Assembly (NCBI GenBank): GCA_022822125.1
Contig: JAJECF010000013.1
Location: 1-8,266 of the forward strand
Direction: 5' to 3'
Origin: Alphaproteobacteria bacterium
GTDB taxonomy: Bacteria > Pseudomonadota > Alphaproteobacteria > Bin95
Length of the DNA stretch: 8,266 bases
The notes beneath the pieces were generated by a model, which did no database searches, was not told where the DNA came from, and saw nothing but the letters and a program-made list of their open reading frames with translations. Below are positions 1 to 6,103 of this stretch, one piece after another. The translations under genes and the position numbers were made by a program. Numbering within the stretch: the first letter of the stretch is position 1; each line of letters starts with the position of its first letter.

Positions 1-143
1 CCTCGCCAGCTTCGCATGGCGGTACAACCGGCGCTTCCAGCTCCAGACCATGATCCCGCGCTTCGTCCATAGCGCCGCCCGTACCCAGCCCATCCCCTAC
101 CGAAATCTCATCGCTGGATGAATCTCAGGGATAAGCAGGAACA
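1..143 (+). mobile_element. Right-hand end of an insertion sequence, probably IS1595/ISXO2-like (partial)
   Basis: This is the terminal piece of an insertion sequence whose body lies left of the window. It holds the last 39 codons of a transposase ending at 121, then about 22 non-coding bases. The inner boundary is placed at about 143/144 because the FAD-oxidoreductase reading frame on the opposite strand matches its family down to the residues GIPEDF (Phe codon at 144-146) and then turns into unrelated sequence. The terminal inverted repeat should lie within about 122-143 but cannot be proved without the other end, nor can a target-site duplication. Family assignment rests only on the transposase C-terminus. 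Confidence 0.65.
2..121 (+). CDS. Transposase C-terminus, IS1595-like (partial, 5' end outside window)
   Basis: Thirty-nine codons run open from the left edge to a TGA at 119-121. The peptide contains the segment WRYNRRFQLQTMIPRF followed by PIPYRNLIAG at the very end. A Y/F-R-[YF]-N-R-R-F patch followed by a short helix and a P-Y-R-x-L tail is what I know from the C-termini of IS1595-family (ISXO2-like, DDE-type) transposases. The catalytic acidic residues are not in the window, so activity cannot be judged. It runs toward the truncated oxidoreductase gene, which is on the opposite strand. The assignment is from memory of the family; another DDE transposase family is possible. Confidence 0.6.
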   Translation, partial: LASFAWRYNRRFQLQTMIPRFVHSAARTQPIPYRNLIAG

Positions 144-992
144 GAAATCTTCCGGAATGCCCTCCATGCCCCAGGGCTTGGCCGCCGGCTCGAACGCGCC
201 GATCAGCAGCTTGCCGGCGTCCTCCTTGTAATAGGCGGAACTGTCCTGGTCGCGCATGACGGGAAGGCCGGCCGCGACGTCCTCCATCGGCTCGGTGACG
301 ATATAGAAATGCTCCGCCGCATGGAGCGGCACCGCGACATTCGCCATGAGGCCGATCTCGCGCGCCCACATGCCGGCGCAATTGGCGACGCAGTCCGTCG
401 CGACGGGCCCGGCCTCGGTCTCGACGCCGGTGACGCGCCCGCCGGCCGCCAGAATGCCGGTGACCTTCACGTTCTCCACCAGCACGGCGCCGGCCTGCCG
501 GGCGCCCCTGGCGAGCGCGGCAGCGGTATCGGCCGGGTTCGTCTGGCCGTCGCCGGCATAGAACGCGCCGCCGATCAGGTCGTCGACATGCATGAGCGGC
601 CAGAGGCGCTTCAGGTCCTCCGGCGTGCAGAATTCGACCTCTGCGCCGTAAGCGCGCGCGCTCGCCGCCAGGCGCTTGAGCTCCTCCCAGCGCTCGGCAT
701 TGCCGGCGGTGTAGATCGAGCCCGTCTGCCGGTAACCGGTGGGCTGGCCGGTCTCGGCCTCCAGCCCGGCATAGAGGCGGGCCGAATCGGCGAGGATGGC
801 GGCGAGCGTCGGATGCGGGGCGGACGAGCGCACCAGGCCCGCCGCGTGCCATGTGGTGCCGCAGGTGAACTGCCTGCGCTCCAGCAGGAGCACGCCGTCG
901 CGCCCGGCCTTCGCCAGGTGGTAGGCGAGGCTGAGGCCGATAATGCCGCCGCCGACGATGACGATGGATGCGTGGGAGGGGAGGGTGGCCAT
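144..992 (-). pseudogene. FAD-dependent oxidoreductase (dimethylglycine/sarcosine dehydrogenase type), 3' end removed by an insertion sequence
   Basis: The reading frame starts at ATG 992, preceded by an in-frame TAG with no other start between. It keeps 283 native residues and then reads 11 residues of insertion-sequence DNA to a stop at 108. Residues 9-35 form a Rossmann dinucleotide-binding fold with GGGIIG at 14-19. The stretch GTTWHAAGL (45-53) matches the DMGDH/SarDH group, where I recall the His of the TWHAAG motif carrying covalent FAD. Family members are about 800 residues long: a DAO-type FAD domain followed by GcvT-like folate-binding domains. The end of the DAO domain and all folate-binding domains are missing, so coupled N-demethylation is very unlikely. 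No Shine-Dalgarno sequence is seen before the ATG. The intact gene would be expected to oxidise an N-methylated amine such as dimethylglycine or sarcosine; the exact substrate is unknown. Confidence 0.8.
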
Positions 993-1079
993 AACGGGGA
1001 AAGTCTAGGCGCGAACGCTTTCCGCCGGAAGCGGAACCGTGCCACTCTGGCGCCTTTCGCAATGGAAGGGCCCCGCCCC
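993..1079. promoter_or_regulatory. Divergent intergenic region with an inverted repeat (candidate operator or promoters)
   Basis: These 87 bases separate two divergently transcribed genes, so promoters for both are expected here. The clearest structure is a perfect dyad at 1020-1036: TTCCGC, five bases, GCGGAA. Inside it is a second, shorter palindrome, TTCCG-C-CGGAA (1020-1030). It could be a binding site for a dimeric regulator or a chance hairpin in GC-rich DNA. I cannot recognise convincing -35 and -10 boxes. Confidence 0.35.
1064..1070 (+). promoter_or_regulatory. Ribosome binding site that decides the monooxygenase start
   Basis: GGAAGGG lies nine bases before ATG 1080. The alternative in-frame ATG at 1062 overlaps this element and has no such sequence of its own, so 1080 is preferred. 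Confidence 0.6.
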
Positions 1080-1979
1080 ATGGACTTGCCTGCCCTCAGC
1101 CTTACCGCCGTGCCCGGCCGCCGCCTCGCAACCCTGGAGCTCGCCCGCGAGATCGAACGGCGCGGCTTCGCCGGCATGTGGGCGCCGAGCCCGTTCAGCG
1201 GCCTCGGGCTCTGCCACGCGCTCGCGCATGCGACGGAGCGCGCGGTCTTCGCGACCTCGATCGCGCCGATCTATTTCCAGCAGGCGGAGGAATTCGCCCA
1301 GGCGGCGGCGTTCATCCACGAGGTTTCGGGCGGACGGTTCCGCTTCGGCATCGGGGTGTCGCACCAGCCGACGCATGAGCGCATGGGGATCAGGCCCGGC
1401 AGGCCGCTCGGCGATATCCGCGCTTTCGTCGAGGAAATCCGGAATGTCCCGCGCACGGGCGGGCTGCCGCCTGTGGTGCTGGCGGCGATGCGGCCCCGGA
1501 TGATCGCGCTCGCCGGCGAGATCGCCGAGGGCATCGTGTTCGCCAATGCCGCGCGCAGCCACATCCCGGCCTCGCTGGAGGCATTGCCGGCGGGGAAGCG
1601 CGAGGACGCCGGCTTCGAGATCGCCTGCATGACGCCCACCTGCGTCTCGGACGACCTGGAGGCGGCCAAGGCGGTCAACCGCAAGACGCTCACGCGCTAT
1701 GCGCAGCTTCCCTATTACCGCAGCTACTGGAAGGACGCGGGCTACCGGGAGGAGATGGAGGCGGTCGAGCGCGCCATTCCCCAAGGCGATGCGGCGGTCG
1801 CCGCCTGCCTCTCGGACCGCTGGCTCGCGGATGTCACGCTGTTCGGCCCGCCGGCCAGGATTCGCGAGGGCGTGGAAGAGTTGCGCGCCACCGGCGTCCG
1901 CACACCCATCCTCGTGCCGTCGTCCGCCGCCGGCGGCCAGATGAAGGCCTTCGAGGAAGTGATGGCGGTTTTCGGCTGA
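1080..1979 (+). CDS. LLM-class (luciferase-like) flavin- or F420-dependent oxidoreductase
   Basis: A 299-residue protein, close to the usual 290-350 for single-domain members of the bacterial luciferase-like superfamily, which fold as a TIM barrel and use FMN or coenzyme F420. The segment SGGRFRFGIGVSH (83-95) is the hallmark of the family: S-G-G-R-[FL] then G-[IL]-G-V, after the helix carrying AEEFAQAAAFIHE. The C-terminal part (about 260-299) has the LFGPPARIREGVEELRATGVRTPILVPS pattern seen near the end of many LLM proteins. There is no signal peptide, so it should be cytoplasmic. ATG 1080 is chosen over the in-frame ATG at 1062 because of the GGAAGGG element between them. The reading frame is open far upstream (to 309), but that is antisense to the oxidoreductase remnant. 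The gene has no obvious operon partner, and its substrate cannot be deduced. Confidence 0.85.
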   Translation: MDLPALSLTAVPGRRLATLELAREIERRGFAGMWAPSPFSGLGLCHALAHATERAVFATSIAPIYFQQAEEFAQAAAFIHEVSGGRFRFGIGVSHQPTHERMGIRPGRPLGDIRAFVEEIRNVPRTGGLPPVVLAAMRPRMIALAGEIAEGIVFANAARSHIPASLEALPAGKREDAGFEIACMTPTCVSDDLEAAKAVNRKTLTRYAQLPYYRSYWKDAGYREEMEAVERAIPQGDAAVAACLSDRWLADVTLFGPPARIREGVEELRATGVRTPILVPSSAAGGQMKAFEEVMAVFG

Positions 1980-1992
1980 TGGCGGGCCGCAA

Positions 1993-2020
1993 TTGACTTC
2001 GGTATTGTAAGGGAGCTAGG
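1993..2020 (+). promoter_or_regulatory. Weak candidate promoter and leader of the toxin-antitoxin locus
   Basis: TTGACT at 1993-1998 resembles a -35 box, but no good -10 box follows at 16-18 bases (CTAGGA or TAGGAA at 2016-2022 is poor). The purine-rich stretch ending AGG at 2018-2020 lies ten bases before ATG 2031 and may serve as the ribosome binding site. The short palindrome GGAATTCC (2019-2026) could be part of an autoregulatory operator, as antitoxins of this class usually bind their own promoter, but this is speculative. Confidence 0.25.
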
Positions 2021-2030
2021 AATTCCGTCG

Positions 2031-2264
2031 ATGAAGACGATCATGGATTTCGACGAGCGCCTCGTCCGCGCAGCGGAGGCGCGTGCCGCCGAGGAAGGCG
2101 AAACGCTCACGACATTGATCGAGCGTATTCTGACTGACTATATAGGGAACGAGGACAGGCGCGGGCATTCCTTGTCCCTTCTGACGAAACGCGGCCGACC
2201 GGTACCCGGTGTGAATGTCGATAGTCGGGCGGCGCTTTACGACCTGATGGATGCCCGCGATTGA
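2031..2264 (+). CDS. vapB: VapB-type antitoxin, ribbon-helix-helix (DUF2191-like)
   Basis: A 77-residue protein. Its N-terminal 40 residues follow the pattern of RHH-type VapB antitoxins: a short beta strand (MKTIMDFDERLV), a helix rich in Ala/Glu/Arg (RAAEARAAEEGE), then TLTTLIERILTDYI. In known systems the N-terminal half dimerises and binds the promoter, while the C-terminal tail (here about 45-77) wraps and inhibits the VapC toxin. The stop codon overlaps the next gene by four bases (TTGA, 2261-2264), the translational coupling typical of vapBC pairs. The frame is complete, so a functional DNA-binding protein is plausible. Its toxin partner is truncated, making it effectively an orphan antitoxin. 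It may still repress its own promoter or neutralise a related toxin elsewhere (inference). Confidence 0.8.
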   Translation: MKTIMDFDERLVRAAEARAAEEGETLTTLIERILTDYIGNEDRRGHSLSLLTKRGRPVPGVNVDSRAALYDLMDARD

Positions 2265-2449
2265 TCGTGGTCGATACAAACGCCCTTGTTCATGCGCATC
2301 GCGAGGAGTCGCCCAAACATCATGCAGCGCTGAAGCGTTTGGAAGAGCTTGCGGCATCGGTATGGGGCATTCCGGTATTCTGCATAGGCGAGTTCCTCCG
2401 TGTCGTTACGCATCCGAGATTGTTCGACCCGCCTCAAAGCGCATCGTAG
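2261..2449 (+). pseudogene. vapC: VapC-type PIN-domain toxin, C-terminal half missing
   Basis: The frame starts at TTG 2261, overlapping the antitoxin stop codon (TTGA). Residues 1-9 (IVVDTN, Asp5) are the first conserved PIN strand with its metal-binding Asp. Residues 43-58 (GEFLRVVTHPRLFDPP, Glu44) match the second conserved acidic block of the VapC subgroup that reads [HG]-E-F-L-x-V-V-T-H-P-R. Full-length members have about 130-145 residues and carry further acidic residues in the C-terminal half. Here the match ends at Pro58 (2432-2434) and four unrelated residues precede the stop. The remaining metal ligands are absent, so ribonuclease activity should be lost. The last native codon coincides with the stop codon of paaE on the other strand, with a 16-base tail overlap, which marks a DNA junction at about 2434. 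Confidence 0.8.
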
Positions 2450-3519
2450 TCGAGCACCACTTCGCGGGTGAGCGGGCGGGACTGGCAGGTGAGGACGAAG
2501 CCGGCTTCGAGTTCCCAAGGCTCCAGCGAATAGTTCTGCAGCATATCGACCTGCCCGGAGACCAGCCTCGCCCGGCAGGTGCAGCACATGCCGCCCTTGC
2601 AGGAGAAGGGCAGGTCGAGGCCGTGGCGGCGGCCGGCATCGATGATGCGCTCGCCATCGAAGCCCATGGCGAAACGGCGGCGCGCGCCGTCCAGCACCAC
2701 GGTGACCTCGGCCGCGCCTGCTGCGCGCTCCTCGGCGGCGACCATCTGCGGAGCGATGACCTGCCCCGGATTGCCGGTGAAGCGCTCGGTGCGGATGCGC
2801 GACACCGCCATGCCGGCCGCCGCAAGCGCGTCCGGCACGGCCTCGGCCATATTGTCCGGCCCGCACACCAATGCTTCGTCGAATGTCTCCGCCGGGCCGA
2901 ACGCCTCGATGAGCGCCTCCGTCTTCGCGGCGTCGATGCGGCCCTGGCAGAGCGGCACGTCCTGGTCCTCGCCGGAGAGGATATGGAGCACGGAGAAGCG
3001 GCCGAGATGCCGGCTCTTCAGGTCGTCCAGTTCGTCCCGGAAGATCACGTCCCCGGCGCTCCGGTTGCCGTAGAACAGCAGCACCTCGCTCTCCGGTTCC
3101 GAGGCGAGCAGCGTGCGCGCGACGGAGATGACCGGCGTGATGCCGCTGCCGGCCGCGAACAGCGCGTAGCGTCCCTGACCGCCAGGCTCGAGAGCGCGAT
3201 GGAAGCGGCCGTCGGGCGTCATCACGGAGAGCGTGTCCCCGGCCTCGAGCTCGTTGTTGATCCAGCCGGAGAAGCGCCCGTCCGGCACCTCCTTCACAGC
3301 GATGCGCAACTCGCCCTCGTCCCGCCCCGAGCAGATCGAATAGGACCGCCGAACCTCTTCCCCGCCGAAATCCCGACGGAGCGTCAGATACTGGCCCTGC
3401 ACGAAGCGGTAGGCCCCGGCCAGCGCCTCCGGCACCTCGAACGCCACCGATACGCAGCCGGGGGTTTCCCGGCGGACCTGCGCGACGACAAGATCGTGGA
3501 ATCGCGGCCTTACAGGCAC
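2434..3519 (-). CDS. paaE: Phenylacetyl-CoA epoxidase reductase subunit PaaE
   Basis: Passes electrons from NAD(P)H through FAD and a [2Fe-2S] cluster to the diiron subunit PaaA of the ring-1,2-phenylacetyl-CoA epoxidase. The protein is 361 residues (E. coli PaaE is about 356). The FAD-binding barrel has RRSYS at 57-61, the nucleotide-binding domain has AAGSGITP at 122-129 and CGPDNM further on, and the C-terminal plant-type ferredoxin domain has Cys307-x4-Cys312-x2-Cys315-x29-Cys345, a complete cluster set. The C-terminus (TREVVLDYDAL) looks native. Start: GTG 3519 gives the usual short leader before PRFHDLVV and overlaps the end of paaD by ten bases, consistent with coupling. The frame stays open upstream to 3621, but that is inside paaD. 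No terminator is visible after the stop, where the gene abuts the toxin remnant. Confidence 0.95.
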   Translation of the reverse strand: MPVRPRFHDLVVAQVRRETPGCVSVAFEVPEALAGAYRFVQGQYLTLRRDFGGEEVRRSYSICSGRDEGELRIAVKEVPDGRFSGWINNELEAGDTLSVMTPDGRFHRALEPGGQGRYALFAAGSGITPVISVARTLLASEPESEVLLFYGNRSAGDVIFRDELDDLKSRHLGRFSVLHILSGEDQDVPLCQGRIDAAKTEALIEAFGPAETFDEALVCGPDNMAEAVPDALAAAGMAVSRIRTERFTGNPGQVIAPQMVAAEERAAGAAEVTVVLDGARRRFAMGFDGERIIDAGRRHGLDLPFSCKGGMCCTCRARLVSGQVDMLQNYSLEPWELEAGFVLTCQSRPLTREVVLDYDAL

Positions 3520-3959
3520 TTGAAGCGCTCGAACGGCTCGCGGCAGCCGAGGCAACGCCAGAGCGCCTTGCAGGGCGTGGACCCGAACCGGCTGAGCTCC
3601 TCCACCGCCGCGCCGCCGCAATGCGGGCAGGAAACCGGGCCGCGCGCGGGCGGCGCGATGCCATAGGCGAGGAGCTTGGCCTTGCCCGCTTCCGACATCC
3701 AGTCCGTGGTCCAGGCGGGCGCAAGGCTGGTCTCGACGACGGCGTCCGCAAAGCCGCCCGAGGCGAGCGCGGCCTGGACATCGCGGCGGATCGCGTCGCT
3801 TGCCGGGCAGCCGCTATAGGTAGGTGTCAGCCGCACGACCAGCCTGCCGCCATTCTCCTCCACCGCGCGCACCAGGCCGAGGTCTCCGGCCGTCAGCACC
3901 GGGATTTCGGGGTCCGGCACCGCTTCCGCCAACCGGCGCGCTTTCGCGGTGCGGCTCAC
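3510..3959 (-). CDS. paaD: PaaD, phenylacetyl-CoA epoxidase maturation protein (DUF59/MIP18-like)
   Basis: A 149-residue protein (E. coli PaaD about 165). The N-terminal two-thirds is a DUF59/MIP18-like domain with VPDPEIPVLTAGDLGLVR (14-31) and PTYSGCPA (46-53, Cys51), the latter being the conserved cysteine loop of this family. The C-terminal part is a small cysteine-rich knuckle with CPHC (Cys111/Cys114) and CLGC (Cys136/Cys139), plus Cys130 and Cys148, likely a zinc site. PaaD is not part of the purified epoxidase; it is needed for pathway function and is thought to help with metal-centre or Fe-S assembly. The start is GTG 3959, inside a GTGA overlap with the paaC stop, which is a typical translational coupling signal. 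The open frame extends upstream to 4634, but only as a shadow of paaC. Confidence 0.93.
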   Translation of the reverse strand: MSRTAKARRLAEAVPDPEIPVLTAGDLGLVRAVEENGGRLVVRLTPTYSGCPASDAIRRDVQAALASGGFADAVVETSLAPAWTTDWMSEAGKAKLLAYGIAPPARGPVSCPHCGGAAVEELSRFGSTPCKALWRCLGCREPFERFKCL

Positions 3960-4711
3960 CAGTCCGCTCCTGGATAGGCGCGCTGCAGGAATTGGAGCTC
4001 CGCCAGCAGATGCCCCAGATGCTCGCTGTGCCGGCCCTGTCGCCCGCCCGAGCGGGTGCCGGCGCCCTCCGGCGGCGCAAGGCCGGCCTCGTCCAGCACC
4101 GGTTCGACGCGCGCCCGCCACGGCGCCTGCAACTCGCAGGGCGCGACGGCGATGCCCTTGTCCGCCAGGGCCGCCTCCACCTCGTCCGCCGCGAACATCT
4201 CGCCGGCATAGGGCCAGAGCATGTCCAGGCCGGCCTGAACGCGGTCGTGGCTTTCCTCTGTGCCGTCGCCCATGCGGACCACCCAGGCAGCGCTTTGCTC
4301 GACATGGTAGGCGGCTTCCTTGGCGGCCTTGCCGGCGATGCCCGCCAGCGCTTCGTCGCAGGAGGCGGAAAGCCGGGGCCAGAGCTCGACCGCATAGGCG
4401 TCGAACAGGAACTGGCGCATCATGGTCTGCGCGAAGTCGCCGTTCGGCTGCTCGACCAGCAGCAGGTTGGAGAAATCCAGCACATCGCGCCCGTAAGCGA
4501 GCGCATCCTCGTCCCGGCCCCGGCCTTCCTGCTCGCCGGCGTGAGAGAGCAGCAGCCGCGCCTGGCCCAGCAGGTCGAGGGCGGTGTTGGCGAGCGCGAT
4601 ATCCTCTTCCAGCTCCGGCCCGTGCCCGACCCATTCCGAGAGGCGGTGGCTCAGGATGAGCGCGTCATCGCCGAGGCGCAGCGCATAGGCGGCGGTCAGC
4701 GCGTCCGCCAT
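3956..4711 (-). CDS. paaC: Phenylacetyl-CoA epoxidase structural subunit PaaC
   Basis: A 251-residue ferritin-like helical protein (E. coli PaaC about 248). It pairs with PaaA in the epoxidase core and has no catalytic diiron centre of its own. Recognisable blocks are LGDDALILSHRLSEWVGHGP (13-32), EEDIALANTALDLLGQAR (35-52), KEAAYHVEQSAAWVVRMGDGTEESHDR (131-157, the most conserved PaaC segment) and GRQGRHSEHLGHLLAELQFLQRAYPGADW at the C-terminus (223-251). ATG 4711 follows the paaB stop with no gap (TAG then ATG), so translation is probably coupled. The sequence GTGA at the end holds the start of paaD. Nothing suggests degradation. Confidence 0.95.
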   Translation of the reverse strand: MADALTAAYALRLGDDALILSHRLSEWVGHGPELEEDIALANTALDLLGQARLLLSHAGEQEGRGRDEDALAYGRDVLDFSNLLLVEQPNGDFAQTMMRQFLFDAYAVELWPRLSASCDEALAGIAGKAAKEAAYHVEQSAAWVVRMGDGTEESHDRVQAGLDMLWPYAGEMFAADEVEAALADKGIAVAPCELQAPWRARVEPVLDEAGLAPPEGAGTRSGGRQGRHSEHLGHLLAELQFLQRAYPGADW

Positions 4712-5023
4712 CTACATGTTCTCGATGTCGTCGGGGAGGTCGTAAAAGCTCGGATGGCGGTAGATCTTCGACATTGCCGGCTCGAACAGCATGTCCCTGT
4801 CGGCGGGGTCGGAGGCGAAGATTCGCTCCGAAGCCACGACCCAGATGCTCGCGCCCTCGCCGCGCCTTGTGTAGACATCGCGCGCGCGGGCGAGCGCCAT
4901 TTCCGGGTCGGCGGCGTGCAGCGAGCCGCAATGGCGGTGGTGCAGCCCGGTGCGGGCGCGGATGAACACCTCGAAAAGCGGCCAATCCCGCTCGCTTCCG
5001 GCACTTCTTTCGCTGTCGGACAT
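4712..5023 (-). CDS. paaB: Phenylacetyl-CoA epoxidase subunit PaaB
   Basis: A 103-residue protein (E. coli PaaB about 95). It is the small subunit that bridges PaaAC heterodimers in the multicomponent epoxidase and is needed for activity. The conserved N-terminal block WPLFEVFIRARTGLHHRHCGSLHA occupies residues 14-37. It is followed by PEMALARARDVYTRRGEGASIWVV (40-63) and the C-terminal KIYRHPSFYDLPDDIENM (86-103). ATG 5023 is chosen because it gives the usual short leader. The open frame continues upstream to 5125, but those residues are low-complexity Arg-rich and overlap paaA. Nineteen bases separate it from the paaA stop, and its own stop directly precedes the paaC ATG. Confidence 0.94.
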   Translation of the reverse strand: MSDSERSAGSERDWPLFEVFIRARTGLHHRHCGSLHAADPEMALARARDVYTRRGEGASIWVVASERIFASDPADRDMLFEPAMSKIYRHPSFYDLPDDIENM

Positions 5024-5042
5024 GCGCTTCGCCCGCCGGGCG

Positions 5043-6032
5043 CTATTCGGCCGCCGCCGCAGCGCGCGCCTGTTTCCTGCGCGCGTGAGCGAGCGCGGCC
5101 TCCCGCACCCAGGCGCCCTCGGCATGAGCCTTGCGGCGCGCGGCCATCCGTTCGCGGTTGCAGGGCCCGTTGCCCGCCAGCACTTGCGCGAACTCGCTCC
5201 AATCGATCTCGCCGAAGCGCCAATGCCCGGTCTCTTCGTCGAAACGCAGTTCGGGGTCCGGCGGCTCCAGGCCGATCAGCCGCGCCTGCGGCACGGTCGC
5301 GTCCACGAATTTCTGCCTGAGCTCGTCATTGGTGAAGCGCTTGATCTTCCAGCGCATCGAATGCGAGGTGTGCGCAGACTCGGCGTCAGAGGGGCCGAAC
5401 ATCATCAGCGACGGCCACCACCAGCGGTCGAGCGCGTCCTGCGCCATGCGCTTCTGTGCGGCCGTTCCCTGGGCAAGGCGGGAGATGGCCTCATAGCCCT
5501 GGCGCTGGTGGAAGCTCTCTTCCTTGCAGATGCGGATCATGGCGCGCGCATAGGGGCCGTAGGAGCAGCGGCAGAGCGGGATCTGGTTCATGATCGCCGC
5601 CCCGTCCACCAGCCAGCCGATGGCGCCGATATCCGCCCAGGTGATCGTCGGGTAGTTGAAGATCGAGGAATAGCGCGCCCGGCCTTCCAGCAGCCGGTCC
5701 ACCATTTCCGCGCGCGATATGCCGAGCGTCTCCGCCGCGGCGTAGAGGTAGAGGCCGTGCCCGCCCTCGTCCTGCACCTTGGCGATAAGGATCGCCTTGC
5801 GGCGCAGGCTGGGCGCGCGCGTCAGCCAGTTGCCCTCCGGCAGCATGCCGACGATCTCGGAATGGGCGTGCTGGCTGATCTGGCGGATCAGCGTCTGCCG
5901 GTAGGCCTCCGGCATCCAGTCGTTCGGCTCGATCTTCTCCTCGCGGTCGATCTTCGCCTGGAAGCGGGCCAGCAGCTCCGCATCCTCGGGTCCGCCGTCC
6001 TCGACAGCCTGATTGAGCCCCTGCGTGTACAT
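5043..6032 (-). CDS. paaA: Phenylacetyl-CoA epoxidase catalytic (oxygenase) subunit PaaA
   Basis: Diiron oxygenase subunit that converts phenylacetyl-CoA to its ring-1,2-epoxide, the committed aerobic step of phenylacetate degradation. The 329-residue protein keeps the carboxylate-bridged diiron ligand set: Glu59 in QHAHSEI, Glu89/His92 in KVQDEGGH, Asp143 in GWLVDGAA, and Glu172/His175 in KEESFH. The spacing of these residues matches the family pattern as I know it. E. coli PaaA is about 309 residues; the excess is in a short N-terminal leader and an Ala/Arg-rich C-terminal tail (about 318-329). ATG 6032 gives MYTQGL, a common PaaA beginning; the open frame further upstream (to 6695) is antisense or shadow sequence inside the permease gene. 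No strong Shine-Dalgarno sequence is seen. The permease gene ends 71 bases upstream on the same strand. Confidence 0.96.
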   Translation of the reverse strand: MYTQGLNQAVEDGGPEDAELLARFQAKIDREEKIEPNDWMPEAYRQTLIRQISQHAHSEIVGMLPEGNWLTRAPSLRRKAILIAKVQDEGGHGLYLYAAAETLGISRAEMVDRLLEGRARYSSIFNYPTITWADIGAIGWLVDGAAIMNQIPLCRCSYGPYARAMIRICKEESFHQRQGYEAISRLAQGTAAQKRMAQDALDRWWWPSLMMFGPSDAESAHTSHSMRWKIKRFTNDELRQKFVDATVPQARLIGLEPPDPELRFDEETGHWRFGEIDWSEFAQVLAGNGPCNRERMAARRKAHAEGAWVREAALAHARRKQARAAAAAE

Positions 6033-6103
6033 ACCCCGCAATGTGGAACCCGGCGCGGCCCATGTCGAGAGGAAAACGCTTTCGTGCCCCCTTGCGCGCT
6101 CCG
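6033..6103 (-). other. Intergenic gap between permease and paaA
   Basis: Seventy-one bases between two same-strand genes. I see no stem-loop followed by a T-run, so no intrinsic terminator, and no convincing promoter: TCGACA on the minus strand near 6063-6068 is only a weak -35 look-alike without a matching -10. This favours read-through from the transporter genes into paaA, although an internal promoter or a regulator site (PaaX- or PaaR-like) cannot be excluded. Confidence 0.45.

Noticed and set aside
309..1079. Long upstream extension of the monooxygenase frame (about 257 extra residues)
   Set aside because: It is antisense to the FAD-oxidoreductase remnant, has a compositionally biased sequence with no family pattern, and a good ribosome binding site sits before ATG 1080.
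2251..3666. 471-residue open frame on the plus strand opposite paaE
   Set aside because: Antisense shadow of paaE; it also overlaps the vapC remnant in a different frame.
3960..4634. Extension of the paaD frame upstream, suggesting a larger fusion protein
   Set aside because: The added residues are Arg/Gly/Ala-rich and overlap paaC in another frame; the GTGA overlap gives a normal-length PaaD.
3824..5320. 498-residue open frame on the plus strand opposite paaA-paaD
   Set aside because: High GC content makes long antisense frames common. The sequence has no recognisable domain, and the opposite strand encodes well-conserved proteins.
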